A DNA stretch of 64,000 nucleotides from an uncultured Clostridia bacterium (GTDB lineage Bacteria > Bacillota > Clostridia > Oscillospirales > Acutalibacteraceae): contig CALGRR010000131.1 in assembly GCA_937880805.1 (NCBI GenBank), positions 1-64,000 on the forward strand. Reading direction: 5' to 3'. How positions within the stretch are numbered: the first letter of the stretch is position 1; the number at the start of each line of letters is the position of its first letter. Shown here piece by piece: positions 44,312-53,615 of this stretch. The notes beneath the pieces are model-generated. The model made no database searches. It was not told the origin of the DNA and was given only the letters and a program-made list of their open reading frames with translations. Made by a program: the position numbers and the translations under genes.

Positions 44312-45637
44312 ATGTTTAAAAATCTTTATGAAAAAATTCTCGCTAAAGAAGAAAAAATTTCACTTGTAGGTCTTGGCTATGTGGGAATGCCTATTGCCGT
44401 TGCATTTGCCAAAAAGGTTGATGTTATAGGCTATGACCTCAACGCAAAGAAGATTGAGCTTTATAAAAGCGGCGTTGACCCCACTCTCGAAGTAGGGGAC
44501 GAAGCAATAAAGAACACAACAGTTGAATTCACCTGCGATGAAACAAAGCTCCGTGAGGCAAAGTTCCACATTGTTGCAGTTCCCACTCCCGTTAACGATG
44601 ACCACACACCCGACCTCACTCCCGTTGAGGGTGCAAGCCGAATTCTCGGCAGAAACCTCACAAAGGGTTCGGTTGTTGTTTTTGAATCAACCGTTTATCC
44701 CGGTGTTACCGAGGATATTTGTGTTCCCATTCTCGAAAAGGAATCGGGTCTTAAATGCGGAGTTGATTTCAAAATCGGCTATTCTCCCGAGAGAATAAAT
44801 CCCGGTGACAAGGTACACAGACTTGAAACCATCGTTAAAATCGTTTCCGGTATGGATGCTGAAACTCTCAATATTGTTGCAAAGGTTTATGAGCTTGTTG
44901 TTGAAGCGGGCGTTCACCGTGCGGAAAGCATCAAGGTTGCTGAAGCTGCAAAGGTTATTGAAAACAGCCAGCGTGATATAAACATCGCATTTATGAATGA
45001 GCTTTCAATCATTTTCAACAAGATGGGAATTGACACAAAGGCAGTTCTTGAAGCCGCAGGCACAAAATGGAACTTCCTTAAATTCTTCCCGGGTCTTGTG
45101 GGCGGACACTGCATCGGCGTTGACCCCTATTATCTTACATATAAAGCAGAGCAGCTCGGCTATCACAGCCAGGTTATTCTTGCAGGCAGACGCATCAACG
45201 ACGATATGGGCAAGTATGTTGCAGAAAACGTTGTTAAAAAGCTCATTGCCGCAGGCAAGAATGTTAAGGATGCAAAGGTTGCAATCCTCGGCTTCACCTT
45301 CAAGGAAAACTGCCCCGATACCCGAAACACAAGAGTTATCGATATTATAAATGAGCTTGCCGAATACGGCATAACTCCCGCTGTTTCCGACCCCGTTGCA
45401 GATGCAGAAGAGGGTAAACAGCATTACGGAATCGAATTCGTTGATATTAACACTATCAAAGATATGGATGCAGTTATCATTGCAGTAGGTCACACGGAGT
45501 TTATGAGCTTTGCAATGAACGATATTGATTCATTTTTTGCAAACGGCGATAATTCAGGCAAGGTTCTTGTTGATGTTAAGGGCGTGCTTGACAGAAAGAC
45601 CTACACAGAAGCGGGCTATCAGTACTGGAGGCTTTAA
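44312..45637 (+). CDS. UDP-N-acetylhexosamine 6-dehydrogenase (TviB/WbpA-like)
   Basis: The protein is 441 residues. The NAD loop is GLGYVGMPIAVAFA; the catalytic Cys lies in VGGHCIGVDPYYL; SPERINPGD and NTRVIDI are family motifs. This clade oxidises UDP-GlcNAc or UDP-GalNAc to the uronic acid with two NAD. The epimerase gene begins 2 nt after the stop, as in tviBC/wbpOP pairs. Confidence 0.9.
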   Translation: MFKNLYEKILAKEEKISLVGLGYVGMPIAVAFAKKVDVIGYDLNAKKIELYKSGVDPTLEVGDEAIKNTTVEFTCDETKLREAKFHIVAVPTPVNDDHTPDLTPVEGASRILGRNLTKGSVVVFESTVYPGVTEDICVPILEKESGLKCGVDFKIGYSPERINPGDKVHRLETIVKIVSGMDAETLNIVAKVYELVVEAGVHRAESIKVAEAAKVIENSQRDINIAFMNELSIIFNKMGIDTKAVLEAAGTKWNFLKFFPGLVGGHCIGVDPYYLTYKAEQLGYHSQVILAGRRINDDMGKYVAENVVKKLIAAGKNVKDAKVAILGFTFKENCPDTRNTRVIDIINELAEYGITPAVSDPVADAEEGKQHYGIEFVDINTIKDMDAVIIAVGHTEFMSFAMNDIDSFFANGDNSGKVLVDVKGVLDRKTYTEAGYQYWRL

Positions 45638-45639
45638 TA

Positions 45640-46614
45640 ATGGGTTACAGACATCTTGTTTTTCCCGAAAATTCACTTTTTCTCGTAACGGGCGGTGCGG
45701 GCTTCATAGGCTCAAACCTCTGCGAAGCCATTCTTGAAATGGGATACAGAGTACGCTGCCTTGACGATTTATCAACAGGTTCGCAAAAAAATGTTGATAT
45801 GTTCCTCTCAAACCCCAACTATGAATTCATAAAGGGCGACATCAAAGACCTTGACGTTTGTATGAAAGCCTGCGAGGGTGTTGACTACGTTCTTAATCAG
45901 GCTGCATGGGGAAGTGTTCCCAGAAGCATTGAAATGCCTCTTTTTTACTGTGCAAACAATATAAGCGGCACTCTCAATATGCTTGAGGCCGCAAGACAGA
46001 ACGGCGTTAAAAAGTTTGTTTACGCATCATCGTCATCCGTTTACGGCGATGAACCCAACCTTCCCAAAAAGGAGGGCAGAGAAGGCAATCTTCTCTCCCC
46101 CTACGCTCTCACCAAGAGATGCGATGAGGAATGGGCAAAGCAATATACAAAGCACTACGGTCTTGACACCTACGGAATGCGTTATTTCAACGTTTTCGGC
46201 AGACGCCAGACTCCCGACGGTGCATATGCCGCAGTTATTCCCAAATTCATAAAAATGCTTATAAACGGCGAAACTCCCACCATCAACGGTGACGGTAAGC
46301 AAAGCCGTGACTTCACATATATTGAAAATGTTATCGAAGCAAATCTCAAGGCCTGCCTTGCACCTCACGAGGCTGCGGGCGAAGCGTTCAACATTGCCTA
46401 CGGCGGCAGAGAATATCTTATTGATATTTATTACGGTTTAACCAAGGCTCTGAATGTTGATATTGAGCCGAATTTCGGACCCGACCGTGCAGGCGACATC
46501 AAGCACAGCAACGCCGATATTTCAAAAGCAAAAGAGCTTCTCGGCTATGAGCCCGAATGGAGCTTTGAAAGAGGAATTGAAGCCGCAATCGAATGGTATA
46601 AAGAGAATTTATGA
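45640..46614 (+). CDS. UDP-HexNAc(A) 4-epimerase (TviC/WbpP-like)
   Basis: The protein is 324 residues, an extended SDR: VTGGAGFIGSNLCEAIL, the Ser-Tyr-Lys active site (SSSSVYG, SPYALTKR) and RYFNVFGRRQ. WGSVPRSIEMP is typical of the TviC/WbpP clade acting on N-acetylated UDP-sugars. With the preceding dehydrogenase it should supply UDP-GalNAcA. The next gene overlaps its stop by 4 nt. Confidence 0.9.
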   Translation: MGYRHLVFPENSLFLVTGGAGFIGSNLCEAILEMGYRVRCLDDLSTGSQKNVDMFLSNPNYEFIKGDIKDLDVCMKACEGVDYVLNQAAWGSVPRSIEMPLFYCANNISGTLNMLEAARQNGVKKFVYASSSSVYGDEPNLPKKEGREGNLLSPYALTKRCDEEWAKQYTKHYGLDTYGMRYFNVFGRRQTPDGAYAAVIPKFIKMLINGETPTINGDGKQSRDFTYIENVIEANLKACLAPHEAAGEAFNIAYGGREYLIDIYYGLTKALNVDIEPNFGPDRAGDIKHSNADISKAKELLGYEPEWSFERGIEAAIEWYKENL

Positions 46615-47723
46615 ATACAATAATTTATTACGGCGGATTCACTCTGCCCGATAAAAGTGCATCGGCAAACAGAGTTGTTTCAAACGGAAAGCTTTTTGAT
46701 AAGCTCGGATACAAAACGGTTTTCATCGGCACTTCAGAGGATTCCTTTGAGGGTTTAAGACCCGTTGAAGGCTGTGATGATATGTTTGAGCACGCTCACC
46801 CGAAATCAACCAAGGAATGGCTGAAGCATATGCTGAGCGTTGAGCATATTGAAGCTGTTATGAAGAATTACAGCGATGTTAAAAAAATAATTCTTTATAA
46901 CGTGCCGATGTTCACTCTTATGAAAGCAAAGAAAGTTTTTTCAAAGAGAAACATCGAAGTCTGCTATGACTGTGCTGAATGGACAAAGTATACCGACGGT
47001 TCGCTTTCAAAAAGACTTTTTAAGATATTTGACGAATTTCTCATAAGCAATTTTGCTCACAAGGTTGCCGACGGTATAATTGCCATAAGCTCAATGATGG
47101 AGAAAAAATACAAAAAGGCAAAAAAACTCCTCACTCTTCCGCCGCTTGTTGACATCAATGACCGTATATGGCATCAGCAGCCCGAAAATCACGAGGGCGT
47201 TTTTGAATTCTGCTTTGCAGGTTTGCCCGACGGTAAAAAGGAAAGTATTGATAAGATTGTTGAGGCATTCTGCAATATAAACAAAAAAAACACTCATCTT
47301 CGCATTATCGGTATCACCGAAAGTGAATTCAATAATATTAATCCCGAGTGCTTTATCCCCAAAAATGTGCGTAATAAAATCACATTTACGGGAAGGTTGT
47401 CCCACGAAGAAACAATAAAATCTATTCTCGGATGCGACTGCTATATATTCATCCGCCGTTCCGATAAACGCAACAATGCAGGTTTCCCGACAAAATTCGC
47501 AGAAAGCTTCACCTGCGGTGTTCCGATAATTACAACCGATGTCAGCGACGTCGGCGAATATATCAGAAAAAGCGGCAAAGGCAGTCTTTTAACGGATATG
47601 ACAACAGAACGCATATCCGAAGCAATGCTTTATCAGATTGAAAATAAATCTGATGATAAAGCCCTCAACACAACATTTCATTATGAAACATTCATTCAGC
47701 CGACAGAAAACTGGCTGAAATAA
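46611..47723 (+). CDS. GT-B (GT4-like) glycosyltransferase
   Basis: The protein is 370 residues. The start overlaps the epimerase stop (ATGA). C-terminal features are FAGLPDGKKES, ITFTGRLSHEE and a donor-binding FPTKFAESFTCGVPIITTD. The N-terminus (YYGGFTLPDKSASANRV) is of the acceptor-binding type. Sugar and linkage unknown. Confidence 0.8.
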   Translation: MNTIIYYGGFTLPDKSASANRVVSNGKLFDKLGYKTVFIGTSEDSFEGLRPVEGCDDMFEHAHPKSTKEWLKHMLSVEHIEAVMKNYSDVKKIILYNVPMFTLMKAKKVFSKRNIEVCYDCAEWTKYTDGSLSKRLFKIFDEFLISNFAHKVADGIIAISSMMEKKYKKAKKLLTLPPLVDINDRIWHQQPENHEGVFEFCFAGLPDGKKESIDKIVEAFCNINKKNTHLRIIGITESEFNNINPECFIPKNVRNKITFTGRLSHEETIKSILGCDCYIFIRRSDKRNNAGFPTKFAESFTCGVPIITTDVSDVGEYIRKSGKGSLLTDMTTERISEAMLYQIENKSDDKALNTTFHYETFIQPTENWLK

Positions 47724-47744
47724 AAAATCTAAAGGGGGGAAAAG

Positions 47745-48962
47745 ATGTTCAAAAACGTGCTCTCGCTCGGTTTTATTCAAAAGATCGCCGTGCTTTATCT
47801 TGTTATATGGACAATCTCTCCGCCTCTTCAGGTAGACACAGTTTACCGAATCGTCGCTCTCGTATGTGCCGTGCTGTGGGTAGCAATATGGTTTGTCAGA
47901 GAAAATCCGATAACCCTCGGCAAGGAGCAAATCGGTGCAATTTTCTTTCTGGTTGCGGTTATGGTGGTTGTTTATTTTGAAAGATATGACTTTTCTGCTC
48001 TTATAAAGCAAATTGCGCTTATTATGCTTGTTATCTGTTTTATGATGACATATTTCTATGATGACAAATGGGATGAGCTTGCCGGCATTGTTCCGATTGT
48101 TCTCATTCTTCTGACAATATGGAATTACAAAACCTTCAGCATTCTTATAGAAGACCACACCATTGCACGACTTCTCGTTCGTGACGACGAAGCAACATAT
48201 GATTATCTCAGGCAGGGCATCGGCGGCTATAGCCTTATTTATCCTCAGGTTTGCATTTCTCCCCTTATTGTTGCCTGGACCTTCAAGGCTTTAAAAAACA
48301 ACAAGCTTTTATTTGCTGTCGGCGTAGTATGGGCATATACATTTGTGAGAGTCCTTGAATTGGCAGGTTATTCGATAGCTCTCTTTGCAAGTGCAATAGG
48401 ACTTATACTTCTGGTTTTTTACAGAGGCAAAAACATTATCCCTGCGTTTATCGTTACAATTCTGGCGTTTGCCGCAATTATGGCTGCAATCCTGTATATT
48501 CAACCGTTCCGTGAATGGATACTCGAAACATTTGACGGCACCGCTGTTGCAAGAAAAGTAAACGACCTTGTTTCAACATCGGAAACGGGCGTTACGGGCG
48601 ACTCCATTCAGGTCAGAATCAACGCTTATTTAAACAGCCTTTCAGATATGCTCAAATATCCTATTATCGGCTCTCTTTGGCATGAAAGCGGCGGCGGACA
48701 CTCTGCTCTTATGGATATCACAGCAAAATACGGTTGGCTTGGCGGATATGCCTTTGCAATGATGATTTATCACGTTCCCCTTCACTACAAGCATCATTTC
48801 AACAATAAATTTATCTTGTCAGCCGCCAACGCAACCCTCATCACGCTGATGTTTGTTTCGTTGTTTGATTCATTCAATTATTCATTCTCCTGTATGGTTA
48901 TGATTGTTTCGTCTCTTTTATTTGAAGATATTATTAAATGGACCGGAGCTGAAAAAACATGA
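47745..48962 (+). CDS. Wzy-like polysaccharide polymerase / O-antigen ligase-type membrane protein
   Basis: The protein is 405 residues with about ten membrane segments and one large loop (about 260-320) that contains WHESGGGHSALMD, a Wzy-like glycine-rich segment before the last helices. GGGGGG precedes the ATG at 47745. By position and layout it is the polymerase of this operon. No Wzx flippase gene is visible in the window. Confidence 0.75.
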   Translation: MFKNVLSLGFIQKIAVLYLVIWTISPPLQVDTVYRIVALVCAVLWVAIWFVRENPITLGKEQIGAIFFLVAVMVVVYFERYDFSALIKQIALIMLVICFMMTYFYDDKWDELAGIVPIVLILLTIWNYKTFSILIEDHTIARLLVRDDEATYDYLRQGIGGYSLIYPQVCISPLIVAWTFKALKNNKLLFAVGVVWAYTFVRVLELAGYSIALFASAIGLILLVFYRGKNIIPAFIVTILAFAAIMAAILYIQPFREWILETFDGTAVARKVNDLVSTSETGVTGDSIQVRINAYLNSLSDMLKYPIIGSLWHESGGGHSALMDITAKYGWLGGYAFAMMIYHVPLHYKHHFNNKFILSAANATLITLMFVSLFDSFNYSFSCMVMIVSSLLFEDIIKWTGAEKT

Positions 48963-50215
48963 AGGTTTTATGGACAGTTAATTTAATACCTGCCGCAGTT
49001 TCGGTTAAGCTCGGAAAAAAATCCGAGGTTCTCGGCGGATGGGTTGAATCCATGGCTGAACAGCTCAGCAAAAACAGCGATGTTGAGCTCGGTATCGTGT
49101 GCAAATGCGAAGAAAATCTCAGCTTTTGCGAAACGATTGACGGTGTAACATATCTCAGCCTTTACTATACCTCTTCAACTTCTCTTGCTGAGCTTGAAGC
49201 AAAATGTGATAAGATTGTTTCGGATTTCAAGCCCGATATTATAAACATTGAAGGCACAGAGTTTCTTCACGCAAGAGCAATGCAGCTCACCGCAAAAAAA
49301 CGCGGTATTCCCGCCGTTGTTTCTCTTCAGGGAATTCTCAACGGGCAATATGCCTATCAGTGCGGTCAGCTTCCCATTGACGATATGATGTTTTCAAAAT
49401 CACTGACAGAAATCTTTTCTGCCTGGATTATGCATCTTCGCAAAACAAAATGGTATAAGCCCCGTATGAAATCCGAAAAAGAAATAATAGAAAATGCCGA
49501 CTATATTCTCGGCAGAACAACCTGGGACAGAGCACATTCCTATGCAATAAATCCAGGTGCAAAGTATTACCCCTGCAGCCGAATTCTCCGCAAACCGTTC
49601 TATGAAGAAAAATGGAGCATTGAAAAGGCTGAAAGGCATTCAATTTATATAGGCAACGGCTACAGTGCACTCAAGGGTGTTCACTTTGTTGTTATGGCAC
49701 TCCCCTATCTGATAAGAGAATATCCCGATGTCAAGGTTTATGTTGCAGGCTACAAGCCCTATCAGGAAAATGACAAGCGTTCATTCCTCAAAAAGGGCTA
49801 CGCCGCATATCTCAAAAAACTCATATACGACCTCGGTGTGCAGGAACATATCGAATTTACAGGTCCTCTCAAGGCACAGCAGGTTGCCGAAAGGCTCTCA
49901 AAGGTCAATGCATATGTATTATGCTCAACAGTTGAAAACAGCCCAAACACCCTCGGCGAAGCAATGATGGTGGGCACGCCCTGCGTTTCGGCCTATGTGG
50001 GCGGCGTTTCCGATATGGCAGAAGACGGCAAGGAAGCCCTCTTCTACAGAAATGATGACCCAAAGCTTCTTGCGTGGAATTTAAAGCGTGTATTTGACAG
50101 CGATGAACTTGCTCTCTCACTTTCCGAAGCAGGTAAGAAAAAGGCACTCATTACCCACAACGCCGAAAGAAACGCACAACTGCTTATTGATGCTTATACA
50201 GACATTTTGGAGTAA
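48959..50215 (+). CDS. GT4 glycosyltransferase
   Basis: The protein is 418 residues, overlapping the polymerase gene by 4 nt. GGWVESMAEQL near the N-terminus, YIGNGYSALKGVHFVV, and CSTVENSPNTLGEAMMVGTP (the E-x7-E nucleotide-binding motif) place it in GT4. The stop codon lies inside the left end of the 276-bp inverted-repeat element. Confidence 0.85.
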   Translation: MKVLWTVNLIPAAVSVKLGKKSEVLGGWVESMAEQLSKNSDVELGIVCKCEENLSFCETIDGVTYLSLYYTSSTSLAELEAKCDKIVSDFKPDIINIEGTEFLHARAMQLTAKKRGIPAVVSLQGILNGQYAYQCGQLPIDDMMFSKSLTEIFSAWIMHLRKTKWYKPRMKSEKEIIENADYILGRTTWDRAHSYAINPGAKYYPCSRILRKPFYEEKWSIEKAERHSIYIGNGYSALKGVHFVVMALPYLIREYPDVKVYVAGYKPYQENDKRSFLKKGYAAYLKKLIYDLGVQEHIEFTGPLKAQQVAERLSKVNAYVLCSTVENSPNTLGEAMMVGTPCVSAYVGGVSDMAEDGKEALFYRNDDPKLLAWNLKRVFDSDELALSLSEAGKKKALITHNAERNAQLLIDAYTDILE

Positions 50216-50484
50216 CGGAATAATCCAAACTATGCCTGAAAGCGGTTATTTTTAACGCTTTTCGGCGTTTCGGGATTGAAAGGCGTTAGCCTTCCTGCTC
50301 CCTCAATCGCCAAAAATCATTTTAAAATCTTCCGCTTTCAGGTCGAAGATTTTTTATCGTGGGGATTTTTGGCTTGTCAAGGCACAAAACGGAGCAAATC
50401 CTCGACGGATTTGCGAGTATTTTAACGAAGAAAAGGCGGAAATCATCCGATAAAAAACACAGTTCGGATTAATTCCGTTACTCC
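50209..50484. repeat. 276-bp element with 23-24-bp terminal inverted repeats and nested hairpins
   Basis: Left end GGAGTAACGGAATAATCCAA (first 20 bases, 50209-50231) is the inverse of the right end (50461-50484), with one substitution and one 1-nt gap. Inside are perfectly complementary pairs: CTGAAAGCGG (50236) with CCGCTTTCAG (50332); GCCAAAAATC (50309) with GATTTTTGGC (50364); AAAATCTTC (50324) with GAAGATTTT (50345); GCAAATCC (50394) with GGATTTGC (50407). It has no ORF. The left end contains the stop of the upstream gene and the right end abuts the ribosome site of the next. It looks like a MITE-type or structured-RNA element; no target duplication is evident. Confidence 0.75.
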
Positions 50485-50498
50485 GGAGGAGAAATAAT

Positions 50499-51428
50499 AT
50501 GAGTTACGCACCGATTATAATATTCGTATATAACCGTGCAGACCATTTTATCCAAGTGTATAATGCTCTCTCCGCCTGCAACGAAGCAAAAGATTCAGAT
50601 CTTTTCATCTTCTCTGACGGTGCAAAAAACGAAGCAGGCAAAGAAAAGGTCAACGAAGTGCGTGCCGCCGTTGCGGCAATAAAGGATTCGGGCGATTTCA
50701 AATCCGTTACCGTTACAGAAAGTCCCTTTAATAAGGGGCTTGCCGCATCCGTTATCGCAGGGGTTACAGAAGTTATCAACAAATACGGCAGGGCAATCGT
50801 TGTTGAGGATGACTGCAAGGTTTCTCCGTTTTTCCTCAGCTTTATGAATAACGCTCTTGATTTCTACGAAAGCAACAAAAGAATCGGTTCAATCGCAGGC
50901 TACACTCCGATGATAGATTTACCCGATGATTATAAAAAAGATGTTTTCGCCGCATACCGTTCGTGCAGCTGGACCTGGGCAACCTGGAAAGACCGTTGGG
51001 ACGGCGTTGACTGGGAACTTAAGGAAATGAAAGATTTCTATAATTCTCCCAAGCTTATCCGCCGACTCAACTCTAACGGCAGCGACAGATTTATGCGTCT
51101 TTACCGTCAGACAAAAGGTAACGGCAGCTCCTGGTCGGTTCGCTTCGGTGCACACCTTGTAAAAAATAATCTTCTTACGGTCTATCCGAGATTTTCATAT
51201 AACAGCAATATCGGCTGCGATGAATCGGGTGTTCACAGCAAATCGGAAGACAACGAAAAAATGCGTGTTGATTTGTCAAAAGCAATCGAAAATCCCGTTC
51301 TGACTGATGTTGATATTGACAGCAGAATTCAAAAAATAATGAAAAAACATTATTCCTACGGCTTTGTTTCGGAAGCAAAGAAATTCATTGCAACTGTTTT
51401 AATTGTTATCAAAGAAAGATTGAGATAA
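50499..51428 (+). CDS. GT-A-type glycosyltransferase
   Basis: The protein is 309 residues. IIIFVYNRADH, KGLAASVIAGVTEVI and VVEDDCKVSP (the acidic metal-binding patch) indicate a GT2-like fold; SCSWTWATWKDRW is a Trp-rich motif found in capsule-locus members of this group. The GGAGGAG site lies just outside the 276-bp element. It may transfer a hexose; the sugar is unknown. Confidence 0.8.
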   Translation: MSYAPIIIFVYNRADHFIQVYNALSACNEAKDSDLFIFSDGAKNEAGKEKVNEVRAAVAAIKDSGDFKSVTVTESPFNKGLAASVIAGVTEVINKYGRAIVVEDDCKVSPFFLSFMNNALDFYESNKRIGSIAGYTPMIDLPDDYKKDVFAAYRSCSWTWATWKDRWDGVDWELKEMKDFYNSPKLIRRLNSNGSDRFMRLYRQTKGNGSSWSVRFGAHLVKNNLLTVYPRFSYNSNIGCDESGVHSKSEDNEKMRVDLSKAIENPVLTDVDIDSRIQKIMKKHYSYGFVSEAKKFIATVLIVIKERLR

Positions 51429-51432
51429 GATA

Positions 51433-52425
51433 ATGGAAAATCAGGCTCTCATAAGCGTAATAATACCCGTTTATAACGTTGAAGAATACCTGCGTGAATG
51501 TGTTGACAGCGTTCTGAAACAGACATATGAGAATTTTGAAATAATTCTTGTTAATGACGGCTCAACGGATTCCTCGGGCGAAATCTGCGATGAATATGTT
51601 GATAAAGATGAGCGAATCACTGTTATTCATCAGAAGAACGGCGGACTTTCCGTCGCAAGAAACGCAGGACTTTCAGAGGCAAATGGCGATTATGTTTATT
51701 TCCTTGACAGCGATGATTATATCGCTGAAAATGCTCTTGAACTTCTTATTAAAATTGCAGAAAAAGATAACAGCGATATAGTTTTCTTTGATGCGGTTTC
51801 TTTTGCGGATACAAATGATTTCACCGTTAAGCAGAACTACATAAGAAAAAACCGTTATCAAACAGACAGCGGTCTCAATATTTTCGCTCGGATGACTGAA
51901 AATAAGGAATTTCACAGTGCCGTACCCTTGCTTTTTATAAGAAAAGATTTTTTGTCAGAGAGTAAAATAAGATTTGTTCCCGATATTCTTTATGAAGATA
52001 TGGTATTCACATATCAACTTTTTTGCAAGGCATCAACTGTTTCGCAGTGCTCTGATGCTCTTTACTATCGCAGATACCGTAAAAACTCAATAATGACCTC
52101 ATCAAAAACAAAAAAACATTTTACAAGTTATATGGCAGTTTATCAATATAATTCAGAGTTTACAAATGAGCTTGATAAAAGCAACACAGCTGTATATGGG
52201 TATGTTTCCAGATGTGCCTTTAATCTTTTCAACGTTTTCGAAAAGCTTGATAAGAACGATAAAAAAAGTTGTAAAAACGAACTTAAGGTTTTCAAAAAAG
52301 ACATTCTCGAAAAAAATGCATTCGGTAATACCGCATTAAAAATGCGTTGCTACGGAAAAGTTTTCTGGTTTATTTATAAAATATTTGATAAAACAGTTGG
52401 CAGACTGTTGAAAGGAACAAGATGA
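51433..52425 (+). CDS. GT2 glycosyltransferase
   Basis: The protein is 330 residues. SVIIPVYNVEEYLRECVDSV, VNDGSTDSSGEICDEY, GGLSVARNAGL and YFLDSDDYI (DxD) are the GT2 core. The C-terminal part is helical and basic. It is followed by a GT4 gene with a 4-nt overlap. Confidence 0.92.
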   Translation: MENQALISVIIPVYNVEEYLRECVDSVLKQTYENFEIILVNDGSTDSSGEICDEYVDKDERITVIHQKNGGLSVARNAGLSEANGDYVYFLDSDDYIAENALELLIKIAEKDNSDIVFFDAVSFADTNDFTVKQNYIRKNRYQTDSGLNIFARMTENKEFHSAVPLLFIRKDFLSESKIRFVPDILYEDMVFTYQLFCKASTVSQCSDALYYRRYRKNSIMTSSKTKKHFTSYMAVYQYNSEFTNELDKSNTAVYGYVSRCAFNLFNVFEKLDKNDKKSCKNELKVFKKDILEKNAFGNTALKMRCYGKVFWFIYKIFDKTVGRLLKGTR

Positions 52426-53615
52426 GCAGTAATAAAAAAATTCTGATGGTTATGCCCGTTATGAAAGGCGGAGGTGCTGAAAGAGTTGCATCTCTATTGC
52501 TTAACGAATTTCACCGTAACGGATATGACTGCGAATTTTTGCTCACATCTTCAACAACAGAAGATATAATAAACCGTGACCTTGATTCTGATATTCCGAT
52601 AGCTTCTGTTTACAAAAAGCAAAAAAACGGATTAATTTTCAAAGCTTTGGAAATTCTTTCATCGCTTATCTGCAAACCTTTAGAACTGTTTGGAATAGCC
52701 GTTCCTACTTGTTTTGCATATCTTTCATTCTTTTCTCAGTATCATTCAGAAATAAAAAGTTTAAGAGGAAAATTGAAAAATGAACCTGATGCAAAGGTTG
52801 TTTCGTTTCTTCAGCCGTCTGTACCGATGACTCTTATTGCCACAAAAGGTTTATCCAATAAAGTTGTTATCTCCGAAAGAGGAGATCCGAAAAGGCTTTT
52901 AAAAAAGCGTTACGGATGCAATTTTATTAAAAAATATTATCAGCGTGCCGATGCGGTTGTTTTTCAGACAAACGATGCAAAGGCAGCTTATCCCGATAAC
53001 ATTTCCGAAAAAGGAACGGTTATCTTCAATCCCATAAACGACAAGCTTCCCGAGCCGTATTTCGGTGAAAGAGAAAAATATGTCACTACCTTCTGCCGTA
53101 TTTCAAGGCAGAAAAATCTGCCCGTGCTCGTTGAAGCGTTCGCAGAATTTCATAAAGAATTCAACGATTACAGATTAAAAATCATCGGCAAACCTCAGAA
53201 CGATGATGACAGAGCTTCACTCAACGAAACAAAATCTCTTGCAGATAAGCTCGGTATTACAGAATATATTGATTTTATGCCGTTCAGCGCACAGGTTCAT
53301 GACCTGATTATCCGCGATGCAATGTATGTCAATTCATCGGATTATGAAGGTATGTCCAACGCGATGCTTGAAGCGATGGCAATCGGTATGCCGGTTGTCT
53401 GTACCGACTGCCCCATAGGCGGAGCTAATGCAGTTATAAAGAATAATGAAAACGGTATTCTTACCGAAGTCGGCAACGCAAAAGAAATGTGCGAAGCAAT
53501 GAAAAAGATTGCAAGTGACAAAGCGTTTTCAGATAAGCTTTCTCGCAATGCCGCACAAATCAGAAACGAACTCTCTCTTGAAAATACAGCAAAAAAATGG
53601 ATGGAGCTGTTGTAA
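52422..53615 (+). CDS. GT4 glycosyltransferase
   Basis: The protein is 397 residues. PVMKGGGAERVASLL, FCRISRQKNLPVLVEAF and SSDYEGMSNAMLEAMAIGMP define GT4. Its C-terminal half is closely similar to the GT4 encoded at 58044 (SSDYEG-SN-M-EAMAIG-P, then VCTDC), so the two are likely paralogs within the operon. Confidence 0.92.
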   Translation: MSSNKKILMVMPVMKGGGAERVASLLLNEFHRNGYDCEFLLTSSTTEDIINRDLDSDIPIASVYKKQKNGLIFKALEILSSLICKPLELFGIAVPTCFAYLSFFSQYHSEIKSLRGKLKNEPDAKVVSFLQPSVPMTLIATKGLSNKVVISERGDPKRLLKKRYGCNFIKKYYQRADAVVFQTNDAKAAYPDNISEKGTVIFNPINDKLPEPYFGEREKYVTTFCRISRQKNLPVLVEAFAEFHKEFNDYRLKIIGKPQNDDDRASLNETKSLADKLGITEYIDFMPFSAQVHDLIIRDAMYVNSSDYEGMSNAMLEAMAIGMPVVCTDCPIGGANAVIKNNENGILTEVGNAKEMCEAMKKIASDKAFSDKLSRNAAQIRNELSLENTAKKWMELL

